Shown in pieces: positions 1-9,853 of a stretch of DNA of 34,482 nucleotides. Within the stretch, counting starts at the first letter, position 1. The number at the start of each line of letters is the position of its first letter. The position numbers and the translations under genes are program-made. Origin of the DNA: Hyphomicrobiaceae bacterium (GTDB lineage Bacteria > Pseudomonadota > Alphaproteobacteria > Rhizobiales > Hyphomicrobiaceae); NCBI GenBank assembly GCA_013214245.1, contig JABSQE010000006.1, positions 2,501 to 36,982 of the forward strand, given 5' to 3'. The notes under the pieces were generated by a model. It saw nothing but the letters and a program-made list of their open reading frames with translations. It made no database searches and was not told the DNA's origin.

Positions 1-557
1 CGGCGTCCCAACGCACTTACCACTCCTGTCGATAAGCTTCTAGTGAGACCAAAAGGATTTCCAATAGCAAATACTGCTTGGCCGATCTTTAAGTTATTCG
101 ATCGTCCTAACGGAATCGGAACTAATCCAAAAGATAACCCCGTAATTTTTAAAACTGCCAAATCGTGATCTGGAGAACTACCGACAATGTTAGCTTGAGC
201 CGTATTTCCTGAATCGAAACGCACAAACACACGATCCGCTCCGTAAATTACATGATGGTTTGTAATTACGTGACCAGCAGTATCCCAGATAAAACCTGAA
301 CCCGAACCTTTTTTTGTTCTTTTATTGCCAAAAAGAGGATGGCCGCGCTGCTCAGTAAATATGTAAACAACGGAGGCAGAGGCAGACGTAAAGACCTTAT
401 TTGCAGTAATTTCGAAAGAAGCTAGTTCTCCACGCTCAGAAATTTGCCTAGGTTTTGTTTCAGTGAGAATGTAGTCTCGGCCATGAGTAAATAGTAAAAT
501 GCCTAATAACACACCAACCATAAGTAGAAGCCAGTAGCGATCGAAAACTTTCTGCAT
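1..557 (-). CDS. HtrA/Deg-family trypsin-like serine protease, partial (C-terminus beyond left edge)
   Basis: Own reverse-complement translation from ATG at 557: MQKVFDRYWLLLMVGVLLGILLFTHGRDYIL (N-terminal TM anchor), then GSGSGFIWDTAGHVITNHHVI (catalytic His), SPDHDLAVLKI (catalytic Asp), AIGNPFGLTRSLSTGVVSALGR. The catalytic Ser lies outside the window. Absent from the ORF track because it runs off the edge. Confidence 0.92.
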   Translation of the reverse strand, partial: MQKVFDRYWLLLMVGVLLGILLFTHGRDYILTETKPRQISERGELASFEITANKVFTSASASVVYIFTEQRGHPLFGNKRTKKGSGSGFIWDTAGHVITNHHVIYGADRVFVRFDSGNTAQANIVGSSPDHDLAVLKITGLSFGLVPIPLGRSNNLKIGQAVFAIGNPFGLTRSLSTGVVSALGR

Positions 558-1312
558 GTCACATGACTTTCACTAGCATCTCAAGCTAACTTCATTAAAT
601 AAGTTAGTATCTTAGATAATATTGAAACGATATTATATCTATTTGAGTGTAAAGCTCTAAGTTAAAAAAACGATTGCTGCATTGCAAAAAAAGTAAATAT
701 TGTGGAATTAACAGATATTATAAGTGCATCTAACGTCTCTTCATGATTTGATAAATTCTGAGTTTTATATATTTTTCGGCTTAGGAAATATCTATCATCA
801 CTTTTGTAGCTGATGCCTTAATTCTTGTGCCAAGAATTATCTAAAACTAATGTTACGTGCAGAAATATGTAAAGATAAAAGTTATAGTTTTATGCAAAAT
901 TGGAAGTGGAGTGTACAGGCAAATCTTTTCTCGACTTCTTCGTTGGTACCAAGGGCAACTTGTAGTACTGATGGCTACAATAAATTGACATGTTTGAGGC
1001 AAATTTCTTTTTAGCAAACTGGCTTGCGTCCAGAAAATGTCAATGTTTCGATTAATAATAAACCTGTATTATTTTAGTAGTTACCGCTAGATTATTTATT
1101 ATGTGATTTTTAGGAATTGACAAGCTAGAGGTTACTTGGATTTAAATCTTAACTCGCCGAATTAAGAAGTTAGTTGAGAATATCTTAAGTTTAATCGTAA
1201 AACCATTCAAACATCTAATATATTCTTTGACTTTACTAACAAGTATATAGTGGTGATGCGCAGTGTAAATACGCACTTACACAGAAAATTTTATAAAAAA
1301 GTTTTAAGTTTG

Positions 1313-1780
1313 TTATGGCTTAACAAAACTATCGTTTTGCCGTAAAGCTTCACCAAGAACCATAGCTACTGAAACTGCTAGATTTAACGATCTAAATCCG
1401 TAGTGCATTGGAATCGTAAGACTTTTATCAACTGTATTATGTATTTCGTCTGTCACGCCGGCGCTCTCACTCCCAAACAGTAGTATGTCTGTCGGCTGAA
1501 AGAAAAATTCAACGTAACTGTGTTGCGCGGTGGTCGTTAGTAGGAGCAACCGTTGCGGTACTGTAGTCTCACTTCGCCACAATTGAAAGCTTTGCCAATT
1601 TATATGCCTTAGAAAATTAGCATGCTCTATGTAATCCATTCCAGAACGCCGAAAGGCACGATCTGATAAGTCAAAGCCCGCCGGTCCAATGATATCGACC
1701 GTGACATTCATGCATGCTGCAAGCCGTAATATGGTACCAGTATTCTGTGGAATGTCCGGTTGATAGAGAGCTATACGCAT
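1313..1780 (-). CDS. trmL: tRNA (cytidine(34)-2'-O)-methyltransferase, SPOUT family
   Basis: MRIALYQPDIPQNTGTILRLAACMN, LLFGSESAGV and IPMHYGFRSLNLAVSVAMVLGEALRQ are typical TrmL motifs. Confidence 0.93.
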   Translation of the reverse strand: MRIALYQPDIPQNTGTILRLAACMNVTVDIIGPAGFDLSDRAFRRSGMDYIEHANFLRHINWQSFQLWRSETTVPQRLLLLTTTAQHSYVEFFFQPTDILLFGSESAGVTDEIHNTVDKSLTIPMHYGFRSLNLAVSVAMVLGEALRQNDSFVKP

Positions 1781-2039
1781 GTGTTATCTTTCATTTTTGC
1801 TATTACTCTTCTTAGATAATTAAGTTCGTCAACATCTTAATGATACCACCCGTGTCAGAATAGGGGCGCCACAATATCGCATGTCATTCCGCGTGCTTCT
1901 GATGTCAGCTTTTGCGATGTATCGTACAGAACCGGTGGTGTGTGTGATAATTATTTCATATATCGAACTTACAAATCAATTCTTAAGGGCTAGAAGTATG
2001 CTTGTGCTTTATTTAAGCATATATGGAAACTTCTACCGA

Positions 2040-2591
2040 ATGGAGGCATTATTGGCTAGTCAAGATAATGAGGATTTAACTCGGCGTGATTTTATGACTT
2101 TAGCAGGCCCAGCATTTTTTGCTGTCGGCGGTGTTATGGCATTGTGGCCGTTCATTGATCAAATGAATCCGGATGCCGGTGCATTGGCCTTAGCATCTAT
2201 AGAGGTCGATTTGGCCCCCATTGCCAAGGGCCAAGCCATTACTGTAATGTGGCGTGGCAAGCCTGTATTTATTCGCAATCGAACTTTGGCCGAAATCGAA
2301 GAAGCCAAAAATGTGTCACTTGAAGATCTTCCAGATCCAGCCCCAGATGAAGAGCGTACAAAGAAAGGGCATGAAAATTGGTTGGTTAATGTTGGAATTT
2401 GCACACACTTAGGGTGTATTCCTAAAGGTCAAAGTCTAAGCGACACTAAAGGAGACTATAATGGTTGGTTTTGCCCTTGTCATGGTTCACACTATGATAC
2501 ATCAGGGCGCATCCGGAAAGGACCAGCGCCTCGCAATATGGATGTGCCACCTTACCAATTCATCTCAGATACTAAGATAAAGATTGGTTGA
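2040..2591 (+). CDS. petA: Ubiquinol-cytochrome c reductase Rieske Fe-S subunit
   Basis: Rieske motifs CTHLGC and CPCHGSHYD; Tat-like TRRDFM followed by a TM segment. Start reassigned to the internal ATG at 2040 ([12 protein letters not shown]); the upstream part of the ORF does not look coding. Confidence 0.94.
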   Translation: MEALLASQDNEDLTRRDFMTLAGPAFFAVGGVMALWPFIDQMNPDAGALALASIEVDLAPIAKGQAITVMWRGKPVFIRNRTLAEIEEAKNVSLEDLPDPAPDEERTKKGHENWLVNVGICTHLGCIPKGQSLSDTKGDYNGWFCPCHGSHYDTSGRIRKGPAPRNMDVPPYQFISDTKIKIG

Positions 2592-2632
2592 TTAGATCGC
2601 TGGATGATATAATTCAAGGAGTATTAAAAGTT

Positions 2633-3772
2633 ATGAAAGCCCATAATGATACTTACCTACCGAGCGGATCGATTTCGAAATGGATAGACGAACGCCTTCC
2701 GATAATGAGGCTTATGCATGGCCAATTTGTTGATTTTCCAACTCCACGTAATCTTAATTACATGTGGACCTTTGGCGGAATCTTAATGTTTTGTTTAGTA
2801 ACTCAGATTGTGACAGGCATTGTTCTAGCTATGCATTATGTGCCGCATGCTGATATGGCATTTGATTCTGTTCAAAGAATTAAACGTGATGTTAACTATG
2901 GCTGGTTAATACAATCAATTCATGCAGTAGGCGCGTCAATGTTTTTTATTGCAGTCTATCTGCACATTTTCCGTGGTCTTTACTACGGTTCCTACAAAGC
3001 ACCTCGCGAAGTTTTGTGGATACTTGGCGTTTTAATATTTCTTGCAATGATGGCAACAGGCTTTCTCGGATACACATTGCCTTGGGGGCAAATGAGTTTC
3101 TGGGGGGTTACCGTTATAACAAATCTATTTTCATCACTTGACGAAATTGTTCCTGGTTTGGGCTCTTCTATTGTAACGTGGTTATGGGGCGGCTATTCTG
3201 TAACGGGCACCACACTAAACCGTTTCTTTAGCCTTCATTTTCTTCTGCCATTTGTTATTTTTGGTCTAGTAGCTTTGCACGTTTGGGCTTTGCATGTTTC
3301 AGGACAAAATAATCCAACTGGCGTGGAGATGAAAGTAAAGTCTGACGGCGTCCCGATGTCACCTTTCGCAGTGATGAAGGACCTATTCGCACTCGTCATT
3401 TTCGTAATTATGTTCGCATGGTTTGTGTTCTTTGTACCGGATTATCTTGGGCATGCAGATAACTACATCCCTGCCAATCCGTTAGTAACACCGGCTCATA
3501 TTGTTCCCGAATGGTATTTCTTACCTTTCTATGCAATTTTGCGTGCTATACCATCGAAACTTGGTGGTGTTATTGCGATGTTTTCCGCAATAATTGTGCT
3601 TGTTTTCATACCGTGGTTGGATACATCGCGCGTGCGCTCAACAAAATATCGCCCGCTTTACAGATGGTTTTTTTGGCTGTTCGCATTCACATGTATAGCT
3701 CTTGGATACCTAGGAGCCATGCCCGCGGAGGGTTCTTACGTGTTTTGGGCACGTGTGTTTACTTTTTATTAG
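2633..3772 (+). CDS. petB: Cytochrome b subunit of the bc1 complex; frame disrupted near the C-terminus
   Basis: [57 protein letters not shown]. Start at ATG 2633 preceded by AAGGAG. The reading frame stops at 3770-3772 inside the last TM helix; the conserved tail continues in another frame. Confidence 0.92.
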   Translation: MKAHNDTYLPSGSISKWIDERLPIMRLMHGQFVDFPTPRNLNYMWTFGGILMFCLVTQIVTGIVLAMHYVPHADMAFDSVQRIKRDVNYGWLIQSIHAVGASMFFIAVYLHIFRGLYYGSYKAPREVLWILGVLIFLAMMATGFLGYTLPWGQMSFWGVTVITNLFSSLDEIVPGLGSSIVTWLWGGYSVTGTTLNRFFSLHFLLPFVIFGLVALHVWALHVSGQNNPTGVEMKVKSDGVPMSPFAVMKDLFALVIFVIMFAWFVFFVPDYLGHADNYIPANPLVTPAHIVPEWYFLPFYAILRAIPSKLGGVIAMFSAIIVLVFIPWLDTSRVRSTKYRPLYRWFFWLFAFTCIALGYLGAMPAEGSYVFWARVFTFY

Positions 3773-3927
3773 TGATGCCAATTGTTGGCCTGTTCGAGGT
3801 TCCAAAAAAATTACCTAAATCTATTTCGGAATCGGTTCTTAACAACGAAGATGTAGGTGAAATGCCGATTGTTGCAGGTGCCGGCGGCGTACCAGCACCT
3901 GCAGCCGCAGCTCCGGAAAAGCGATAA
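3760..3927 (+). pseudogene. petB: Out-of-frame C-terminal tail of cytochrome b (helix VIII end plus tail)
   Basis: Frame 1 reads [27 protein letters not shown]..., which resembles the conserved alphaproteobacterial cyt b end (recalled form AYFLVILPxLGxxEKPxxxPxSI). Confidence 0.8.
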
Positions 3928-3960
3928 TAGGCAGCTTAATATACAGGAGAAATTCGGCAG

Positions 3961-4818
3961 ATGATTAAGATTAGTTCGCTTGTCGCAGTTACAGCATATA
4001 CTTTAATTTTAACTACCGGTGCGTTTGCCGCCGGTAGTCATATAGAGATACCACGAAATGAATGGTCATTCTCAGGTATTAGCGGTCAGTACGATAAAGC
4101 ACAGCTTCAACGTGGTTTTCAGATCTATCGCGAAGCCTGTTCGTCATGTCATAGCCTAAACAGGATTGCTTTTCGTAACCTCGCACAAAAAGGAGGGCCT
4201 GAATTTCCTGAGGAAGAGCTCAAGGTGTTAGCATCAGAATACGAGGTGGATGCACTTCCGAACGAAGATGGCGAAGTCAAAAAACGTTCGGCTGTATTGT
4301 CAGACAGATTTCCACCTCTTTACGCTAACGAAAAAGAGGCACGCTCGATTCATAACGGAGCTTTGCCACCAGACTTGTCAGTAATAGCTAAAGCACGAGG
4401 TACTGCTTATGTCGGACCCTGGTATTGGCATCCATTTGCCATGTTTGCGGATATTTTTAATGGTTATCAGGAAGGTGGATCAGATTACATAGCAGCGTTG
4501 CTGACAGGATATGATGAGCCTCCTGAGACTATGGAAATATCCGAGGGTATGAATTACAATAAATATTATCCAGGTCATCAAATTGCTATGGCTAATCCAT
4601 TTGCAGGTGGTAACAATCAGGTTGAGTATCAGAGTGCTATGATACCTTCTACTGTAAAGCAGTACGCTAAGGATGTTGCTGCATTCTTATCTTGGGCATC
4701 AGATCCAACTTTGAATCAACGCAAGCAAACTGGTTGGCAAGTTTTAGTCTATCTTTTAATCACAGGGGTGCTCCTGTACATCGCGAAGCGTCGTATTTGG
4801 GCAAGTGTGAAGCATTAA
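3961..4818 (+). CDS. petC: Cytochrome c1
   Basis: Signal peptide; haem motif CSSCH; LPPDLSVIAKAR; PGHQIAMANPF (Met ligand region); C-terminal TM anchor. Confidence 0.94.
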   Translation: MIKISSLVAVTAYTLILTTGAFAAGSHIEIPRNEWSFSGISGQYDKAQLQRGFQIYREACSSCHSLNRIAFRNLAQKGGPEFPEEELKVLASEYEVDALPNEDGEVKKRSAVLSDRFPPLYANEKEARSIHNGALPPDLSVIAKARGTAYVGPWYWHPFAMFADIFNGYQEGGSDYIAALLTGYDEPPETMEISEGMNYNKYYPGHQIAMANPFAGGNNQVEYQSAMIPSTVKQYAKDVAAFLSWASDPTLNQRKQTGWQVLVYLLITGVLLYIAKRRIWASVKH

Positions 4819-4822
4819 TTAT

Positions 4823-4851
4823 GCATTGTAAATTCTAGGAAAGTACAATGC
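4823..4851 (+). other. Inverted repeat / hairpin downstream of petC
   Basis: GCATTGTA (4823-4830) and TACAATGC (4844-4851), perfect 8-bp arms, 13-nt loop; no immediate T-run. Confidence 0.4.
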
Positions 4852-4942
4852 GTACTATGTTGCCCGGCGCAGTCAAGTCCACCTTTTTTTGTTGTCGGGC
4901 ATCTATATAATTACAACGGACTTTAATTAAGGCTTATCTATT

Positions 4943-5818
4943 ATGACCAAAACAGTGCTAGGTATCATTGGTGGCAGTGGTGTTTACAGTCTTGATGGTG
5001 CGAAATGCTCACATTGGGAAAGTGTTTCGAGCCCATGGGGTAAACCATCAGATTGTATACTTTTTACAGATATTGAAGGAATTCCAATCCGCTTTCTTCC
5101 TCGTCATGGTCGCGGACACAAGTACTTACCAACAGACATTAATTATCGCGCTAACATTGATTGTCTAAAACGAGTAGGTGTGACTGATCTTATATCTATT
5201 TCAGCGTGTGGATCATTGAATGAGAAGCTCAAACCTGGAATGTTTGTTCTTGTTGATCAATTCATTGATAAAACATTTGCTCGTGATAAAAGCTTTTTTG
5301 GTAGCGGCTTTATTGCACATGTATCCATTGCTGACCCAGTAAGTCCAACTGTTGTAGACGAAGTAGAAAAAGCAATTAAATTTGAGGGTATTCTTTATCA
5401 AAGAGGTGGAACATACTTAGCCATAGAAGGTCCGCAATTCTCATCTCGTGCTGAAAGCCAGCTTTATCGCTCTTGGGGATGTGATGTAATTGGAATGACT
5501 AATATGCCTGAGGCTAAGTTGGCGCGTGAGGCAGAGATTTGTTACGCTTCAATCGCGATGGTCACGGATTATGATTGTTGGCATCATAAATATAGTAATG
5601 TTAACGTCGCAGGTGTAGTAAAGGTTATGCAGGATAACGCTGAAAATGCGCATCGCATGGTTAAGACTCTCGCTAGGCTTTTTCCACGCCAACATCCGGC
5701 TTGCCCTATAGGATCGGATCGGGCTTTAGAAGAAGCTGTTTTAACACAACCAGAATCACGCGACCCGTTGCTGGTTTCAAAACTCGATGCTGTAGCCGGA
5801 CGCATTCTTAAAAATTAG
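4943..5818 (+). CDS. mtnP: S-methyl-5'-thioadenosine phosphorylase
   Basis: VLGIIGGSGVYSLDG, RHGRGHKYLPTDINYRAN, IGMTNMPEAKLAREAEICYASIAMVTDYDCW. Confidence 0.92.
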   Translation: MTKTVLGIIGGSGVYSLDGAKCSHWESVSSPWGKPSDCILFTDIEGIPIRFLPRHGRGHKYLPTDINYRANIDCLKRVGVTDLISISACGSLNEKLKPGMFVLVDQFIDKTFARDKSFFGSGFIAHVSIADPVSPTVVDEVEKAIKFEGILYQRGGTYLAIEGPQFSSRAESQLYRSWGCDVIGMTNMPEAKLAREAEICYASIAMVTDYDCWHHKYSNVNVAGVVKVMQDNAENAHRMVKTLARLFPRQHPACPIGSDRALEEAVLTQPESRDPLLVSKLDAVAGRILKN

Positions 5819-6282
5819 TCTGATCTTCGTTTTTATACTCCATGCTTATTTTAGCTACGTTGCTTTAATCCACTAATGTAGTGCCTTTAAGTTTCAAAAA
5901 TTCTTAGTGATGATATTATGATAAGATCACTTGTTTTTAATTCAGATGTCACATTTATATTATAGTAAATCAAAAGATGATAGTTGTAACTAAGTGTAAG
6001 GTTTCTAGACGATAGTGCATTTCAAAAACAGAGTCACTTTTTTCTATGTGGCTGCAGTTTGATAAGGATAGATATTTTAAAAAATAAAATTAGATTTTAA
6101 ATTATATTTTGTCAATCTTACAGAAAATGCTATTTTAGGAATTTCCATTTAATTACTACTCAGGTACTAGAAGTATAAAAGAATCATTCTAATCTCAGAG
6201 CTGTTTACGCTGGTACATTATATTTTCTGGGACGCTTCGAGAAAAGCGCGAATTCAGACAAACGCTAGCTAACAAGACTTGT

Positions 6283-7761
6283 TTGCATCACCGCTTGATA
6301 AATCTTAGTGTAGTAGAAATTTTTATAGTACTTGGATTGATATTGATGACAGCCTATTGGCAAAAAATAAGCATAGGGCATGTGAAACCACCTTTAGACT
6401 TCTTAGTTTGTAAGATACTAATATTAAGTATTTGCAGTCTAATTATTAGTATTTTCACATTAAGCTTAGCTCGGTCACAAGACAACAATCAATGGTATAA
6501 ATCGATTTTCGATCAAAGTAATACTGACATAGATAAATACCCTACACTATTTCCTAAAAAGCCAGTACAATTTAGGGACTTGCGAAACAGCAGCGTGCCT
6601 CTCCGAAGTGAGGAAATGTTGTACCGTATCGACAAAGCCATCCTGTATTACCGCAAATTAATTGCTAAAGGTGGATGGCAAATAAAAAGAGGCTTAAAAC
6701 TTTTACGGCAAGGTGACGACGATCCAGCTATACCTTCAATACGAAAGCGTCTAGTTCTCAGCAGAGATATACCACCTGAAGATGCCAGCTTTTACAAGCA
6801 TAGCTTTCATTTTGACGAACAGCTAGAGATGGGTGTTAAACATTTCCAAAAGCGCCACGGCTTACGTATATCTGGCAAGCTGGATCGATCAACTCGAAGG
6901 CAAATAGTTGTAACACCGGAGGAGCGGTTACGTCAGCTGATTATTAACCGCAAACGTATTTCCAATCACTTGGAGGATGGCAAGATTAATCGATATATAT
7001 TAGTCAACACTGCCAGCTTTCAACTTGAAGCCATTGATCAATTTGAAGTGCAACAATATCACAGGGTTGTTGTCGGTAAAACTGATCGTCAAACACCAGA
7101 AATTAACGCTATTATCATAGGATTAAATTTTTTTCCTTTTTGGCGTGTACCAGATAGCGTTGCTAATATAGATCTCATTCCGCGTCTCTTACGTGAGCCA
7201 GATTATTTAGATAAGGAGCATATAAGCGCTGTTAAAGGACATTATGGTGGGCCAGTGTTGGATATAAAGTATATTGATTGGTACAATATTGATACAAAAA
7301 AAATAAAATTTCGTCAGGCTCCCGGACCTTGGAATGCACTAGGATTGGTTCGGATCAACATGCCGAACAAAGAAATTATTTACCTGCATGATACACCAAT
7401 GAAAAATCTTTTTAAACAACGTCTTCGAGCTTTCAGCGCTGGTTGTGTTCGCGTGGAAAATGTGCTTGATCTTGTGTCCTGGATAGCGAGATATGAACCG
7501 TTACTAAGCGAGTTAGGTGCGGTAAACCAACTAATTTCACAGGCTAATATGGATCGTATACGCTTAAAGCGCCCAGAAGATTTCGATGTCATACTAACCC
7601 GTCCTCTTCGAGTGTTCTTAACCTATATCACTGCATGGGTAAATGATGATAATTCTGTTGCTTTCCGCCAAGATATTTATGGTCGAGATGGGAGTGATAA
7701 CAAGCCTTATAGTGATATTGATGTGGAGATCCCTTTTATTCCGAATGTGTTATCTCCATAA
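6283..7761 (+). CDS. L,D-transpeptidase (YcbB/YkuD type) with peptidoglycan-binding domain; start uncertain
   Basis: PG-binding segment VKHFQKRHGLRISGKLDRSTRRQI; YkuD active site IYLHDTPMKNLFKQRLRAFSAGCVRV. The predicted start is a TTG. Confidence 0.88.
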   Translation: MHHRLINLSVVEIFIVLGLILMTAYWQKISIGHVKPPLDFLVCKILILSICSLIISIFTLSLARSQDNNQWYKSIFDQSNTDIDKYPTLFPKKPVQFRDLRNSSVPLRSEEMLYRIDKAILYYRKLIAKGGWQIKRGLKLLRQGDDDPAIPSIRKRLVLSRDIPPEDASFYKHSFHFDEQLEMGVKHFQKRHGLRISGKLDRSTRRQIVVTPEERLRQLIINRKRISNHLEDGKINRYILVNTASFQLEAIDQFEVQQYHRVVVGKTDRQTPEINAIIIGLNFFPFWRVPDSVANIDLIPRLLREPDYLDKEHISAVKGHYGGPVLDIKYIDWYNIDTKKIKFRQAPGPWNALGLVRINMPNKEIIYLHDTPMKNLFKQRLRAFSAGCVRVENVLDLVSWIARYEPLLSELGAVNQLISQANMDRIRLKRPEDFDVILTRPLRVFLTYITAWVNDDNSVAFRQDIYGRDGSDNKPYSDIDVEIPFIPNVLSP

Positions 7762-8069
7762 TTTATTAATTGTACTTAAGTTTATTTGCTCGTGTTCAAA
7801 GTCAGTAGCACGCAGTTAAAGTTCAAGATGGGAAGTCCTAAGCTAAAAGAGGCAGTATTAGTTTTAAAAATACCCAGATTTATAACGCTAGAACTTTCAG
7901 TTAGAACCTTTAGTTTTCTATAAGTTGCCAGCATTAGTGTTCCAACTATTGATGCATAGTTTATCAATCATCTAATTAAACGCTATAGTGTTTACATACG
8001 GACAGTTGTCAGTATAAAAACTTTTTTTGATTTATCCTGCAGTTAGATCTTTTAAGCTAATATGACTTT

Positions 8070-9572
8070 TTAGCGCAATTGTCCAAGTATTTTTACGGCA
8101 GTCTGCAAATTGGGGTTTGAAGGTAATGTTACAACCTCATGGAAGTTGTAATTCACATTAAACACCGAGCCTATCGCTACAAGTACAGGGCCTTCAATCT
8201 CTATACTTGTCAACGGATCAGACAGTGTCGCTAAGGTTGTTTTAAACAATTTCATATTTGGACGTGATATAGAATAGGCAAGTAATACCGGCATATCATT
8301 CGGCATACCATTCTCAAGTAAGCGCCTTGCTATAGATGGACTAGTCCTTCCCCCCATGTAAAATACAATTGTTGTCTCAGGATCTGCCATACCTTTCCAA
8401 TCTAAATCAGATGATAATTCTCCTGAGCGCGAATGGCCTGTAACGTAACGTACGGAATGCGCATAATCACGATGCGTTAAAGATATACCTAATAAAGATG
8501 CAAGTGAAGAAGCAGCAGTAACACCAGGTATGACTTCAACCGAGATATTTTCTCTTTTTAAACGTTCGATTTCCTCACCAGCACGGCCGAAAACCATCGG
8601 ATCTCCTGATTTAAGACGAACGACATGATTTCCTTGTTTCGCTAATTTGACCATCAAATCATTGATATCATTTTGCGAGCAGCTTTTACGCCCTCCTCGC
8701 TTGCCGACCATAATACGTTTAGCTTCAGAACGTGCAAGCTCCAGCATATCTTCTGTAACAAGGTCATCAAAAAGAATTATATCTGCCGATTGCAGAGCTC
8801 GAGCTGCCTTTATAGTTAAAAGCTCAACATCGCCAGGGCCACCACCAACAAGTGTTACACGACCGTGCTCGATTGGGGCACTGGTTGCGATTTTATCAAC
8901 TAGATCAACTAGATCATTAGTATCTTGAGGAGGCACTGCATATTGAAATACCATATCAGAGAACCGTTCCCAAAATGTACGACGTTGCAGACCATTTTCA
9001 AGCTTTGCAATAACAGTTTTGCGAATTGTATTAGCTAATTGAACCCACCTTGTAATTGAGGCTGGTAATAATGTTTCAATACGGCAGCTTATTGCTTGTT
9101 CGAAAATTGGGGCGATATCACCCGTAGAGACGGCAACAACGACTGGATAACGGTTAACTAAAGTGCCGAACTGAAATTGGGATAGAGCTGGCTTATTAAT
9201 TATATTAACGGGGACCCCCGCAGCAGTTGCCGAGCAGTAAAAGGCTTGAGCTTCAGCATCACAATCTGTATCTGTGAGAGCAAGATCGGCATTTACAAAA
9301 ACATCCACTCCCCATGTCCTGGAGTGATGAGTTAGCGTTCCAGATCCAGTTCTGCGTTTTATTAAATCTGTCATTTCTGTACTAATGACTGGTGCATAAA
9401 TTTCAATATTAGCACCGCACGCAAATAACAAATCTACCTTCCATGCAGCAGCAGCAGTGCCGCCTGCAACACCCCCCCGTCTATCGATAAGGTTCCAAAA
9501 AATTGGGAGCCTTGAAACAACATCGAGACGTCTTGAACCTACATCAGCGGGTTTGCGCAGGGTTGATATCAT
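8070..9572 (-). CDS. cysG: Siroheme synthase (precorrin-2 dehydrogenase/ferrochelatase fused to uroporphyrinogen-III C-methyltransferase)
   Basis: C-terminal SUMT motifs VTLVGGGPGDVELLTIKAARALQSADIILFDDLV, VVRLKSGDPMVFGRAGEE, VIPGVTAASSLASLLGISLTHRDYAHSVRYVTGH. The N-terminal Rossmann-type domain is recognisable but degenerate. Confidence 0.92.
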   Translation of the reverse strand: MISTLRKPADVGSRRLDVVSRLPIFWNLIDRRGGVAGGTAAAAWKVDLLFACGANIEIYAPVISTEMTDLIKRRTGSGTLTHHSRTWGVDVFVNADLALTDTDCDAEAQAFYCSATAAGVPVNIINKPALSQFQFGTLVNRYPVVVAVSTGDIAPIFEQAISCRIETLLPASITRWVQLANTIRKTVIAKLENGLQRRTFWERFSDMVFQYAVPPQDTNDLVDLVDKIATSAPIEHGRVTLVGGGPGDVELLTIKAARALQSADIILFDDLVTEDMLELARSEAKRIMVGKRGGRKSCSQNDINDLMVKLAKQGNHVVRLKSGDPMVFGRAGEEIERLKRENISVEVIPGVTAASSLASLLGISLTHRDYAHSVRYVTGHSRSGELSSDLDWKGMADPETTIVFYMGGRTSPSIARRLLENGMPNDMPVLLAYSISRPNMKLFKTTLATLSDPLTSIEIEGPVLVAIGSVFNVNYNFHEVVTLPSNPNLQTAVKILGQLR

Positions 9573-9853
9573 CTATTAGCTTTTTTCAATTTCGGTTTAC
9601 CGAAACCTAACTACCACAAATAGCCCAACGCGAGTAATAAAATCCTTAGGGAAGAGCTTCACAGTTCTAGATATAAGGCCAAGCCTACATTGTTTAAGTC
9701 TTTATAAGTGTACACAAGGCTCAGCAAATATTTATTTAAGGTAATTTAGTTCAAAAATGAAAAACTGTCGCGCTTAATTGCAGCATGGTTTAATCGATTA
9801 AAGCAAAATTTACGAACTAATAATGCATTTAATGCAATTTATACTGAATTTGC

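Noticed and set aside
1881-2039. N-terminal extension of the petA ORF
   Set aside because: The translation is unlike Rieske proteins; the Tat-like motif and conserved sequence follow the internal ATG at 2040.
2159-2404. Short antisense or alternative-frame ORFs listed inside confident genes (e.g. 2159, 5584, 7380, 8647, 13717, 14598, 15986, 17795, 18070, 19547, 21070, 21544, 28936, 29440)
   Set aside because: All lie opposite or out of frame to well-supported genes, with no recognisable motifs; they are expected by chance.
3511-3927. ORF 3511..3927 as an independent gene
   Set aside because: Its first ~80 codons are an out-of-frame reading of petB; only the last ~55 codons (from ~3760) look real, as the displaced petB tail.
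4860-4910. TGCCCGG ... CCTTTTTTT ... TCGGGCA as a petC terminator
   Set aside because: The T-run lies inside the putative loop rather than after the stem, so it does not form a classical intrinsic terminator.
7782-7967. Intergenic ORF of 61 codons (minus strand)
   Set aside because: Short, no RBS or motif; looks like chance in AT-rich spacer DNA.
9789-9802. 14-nt palindrome TTTAATCGATTAAA
   Set aside because: Short and AT-rich; several such palindromes are expected by chance in this composition.
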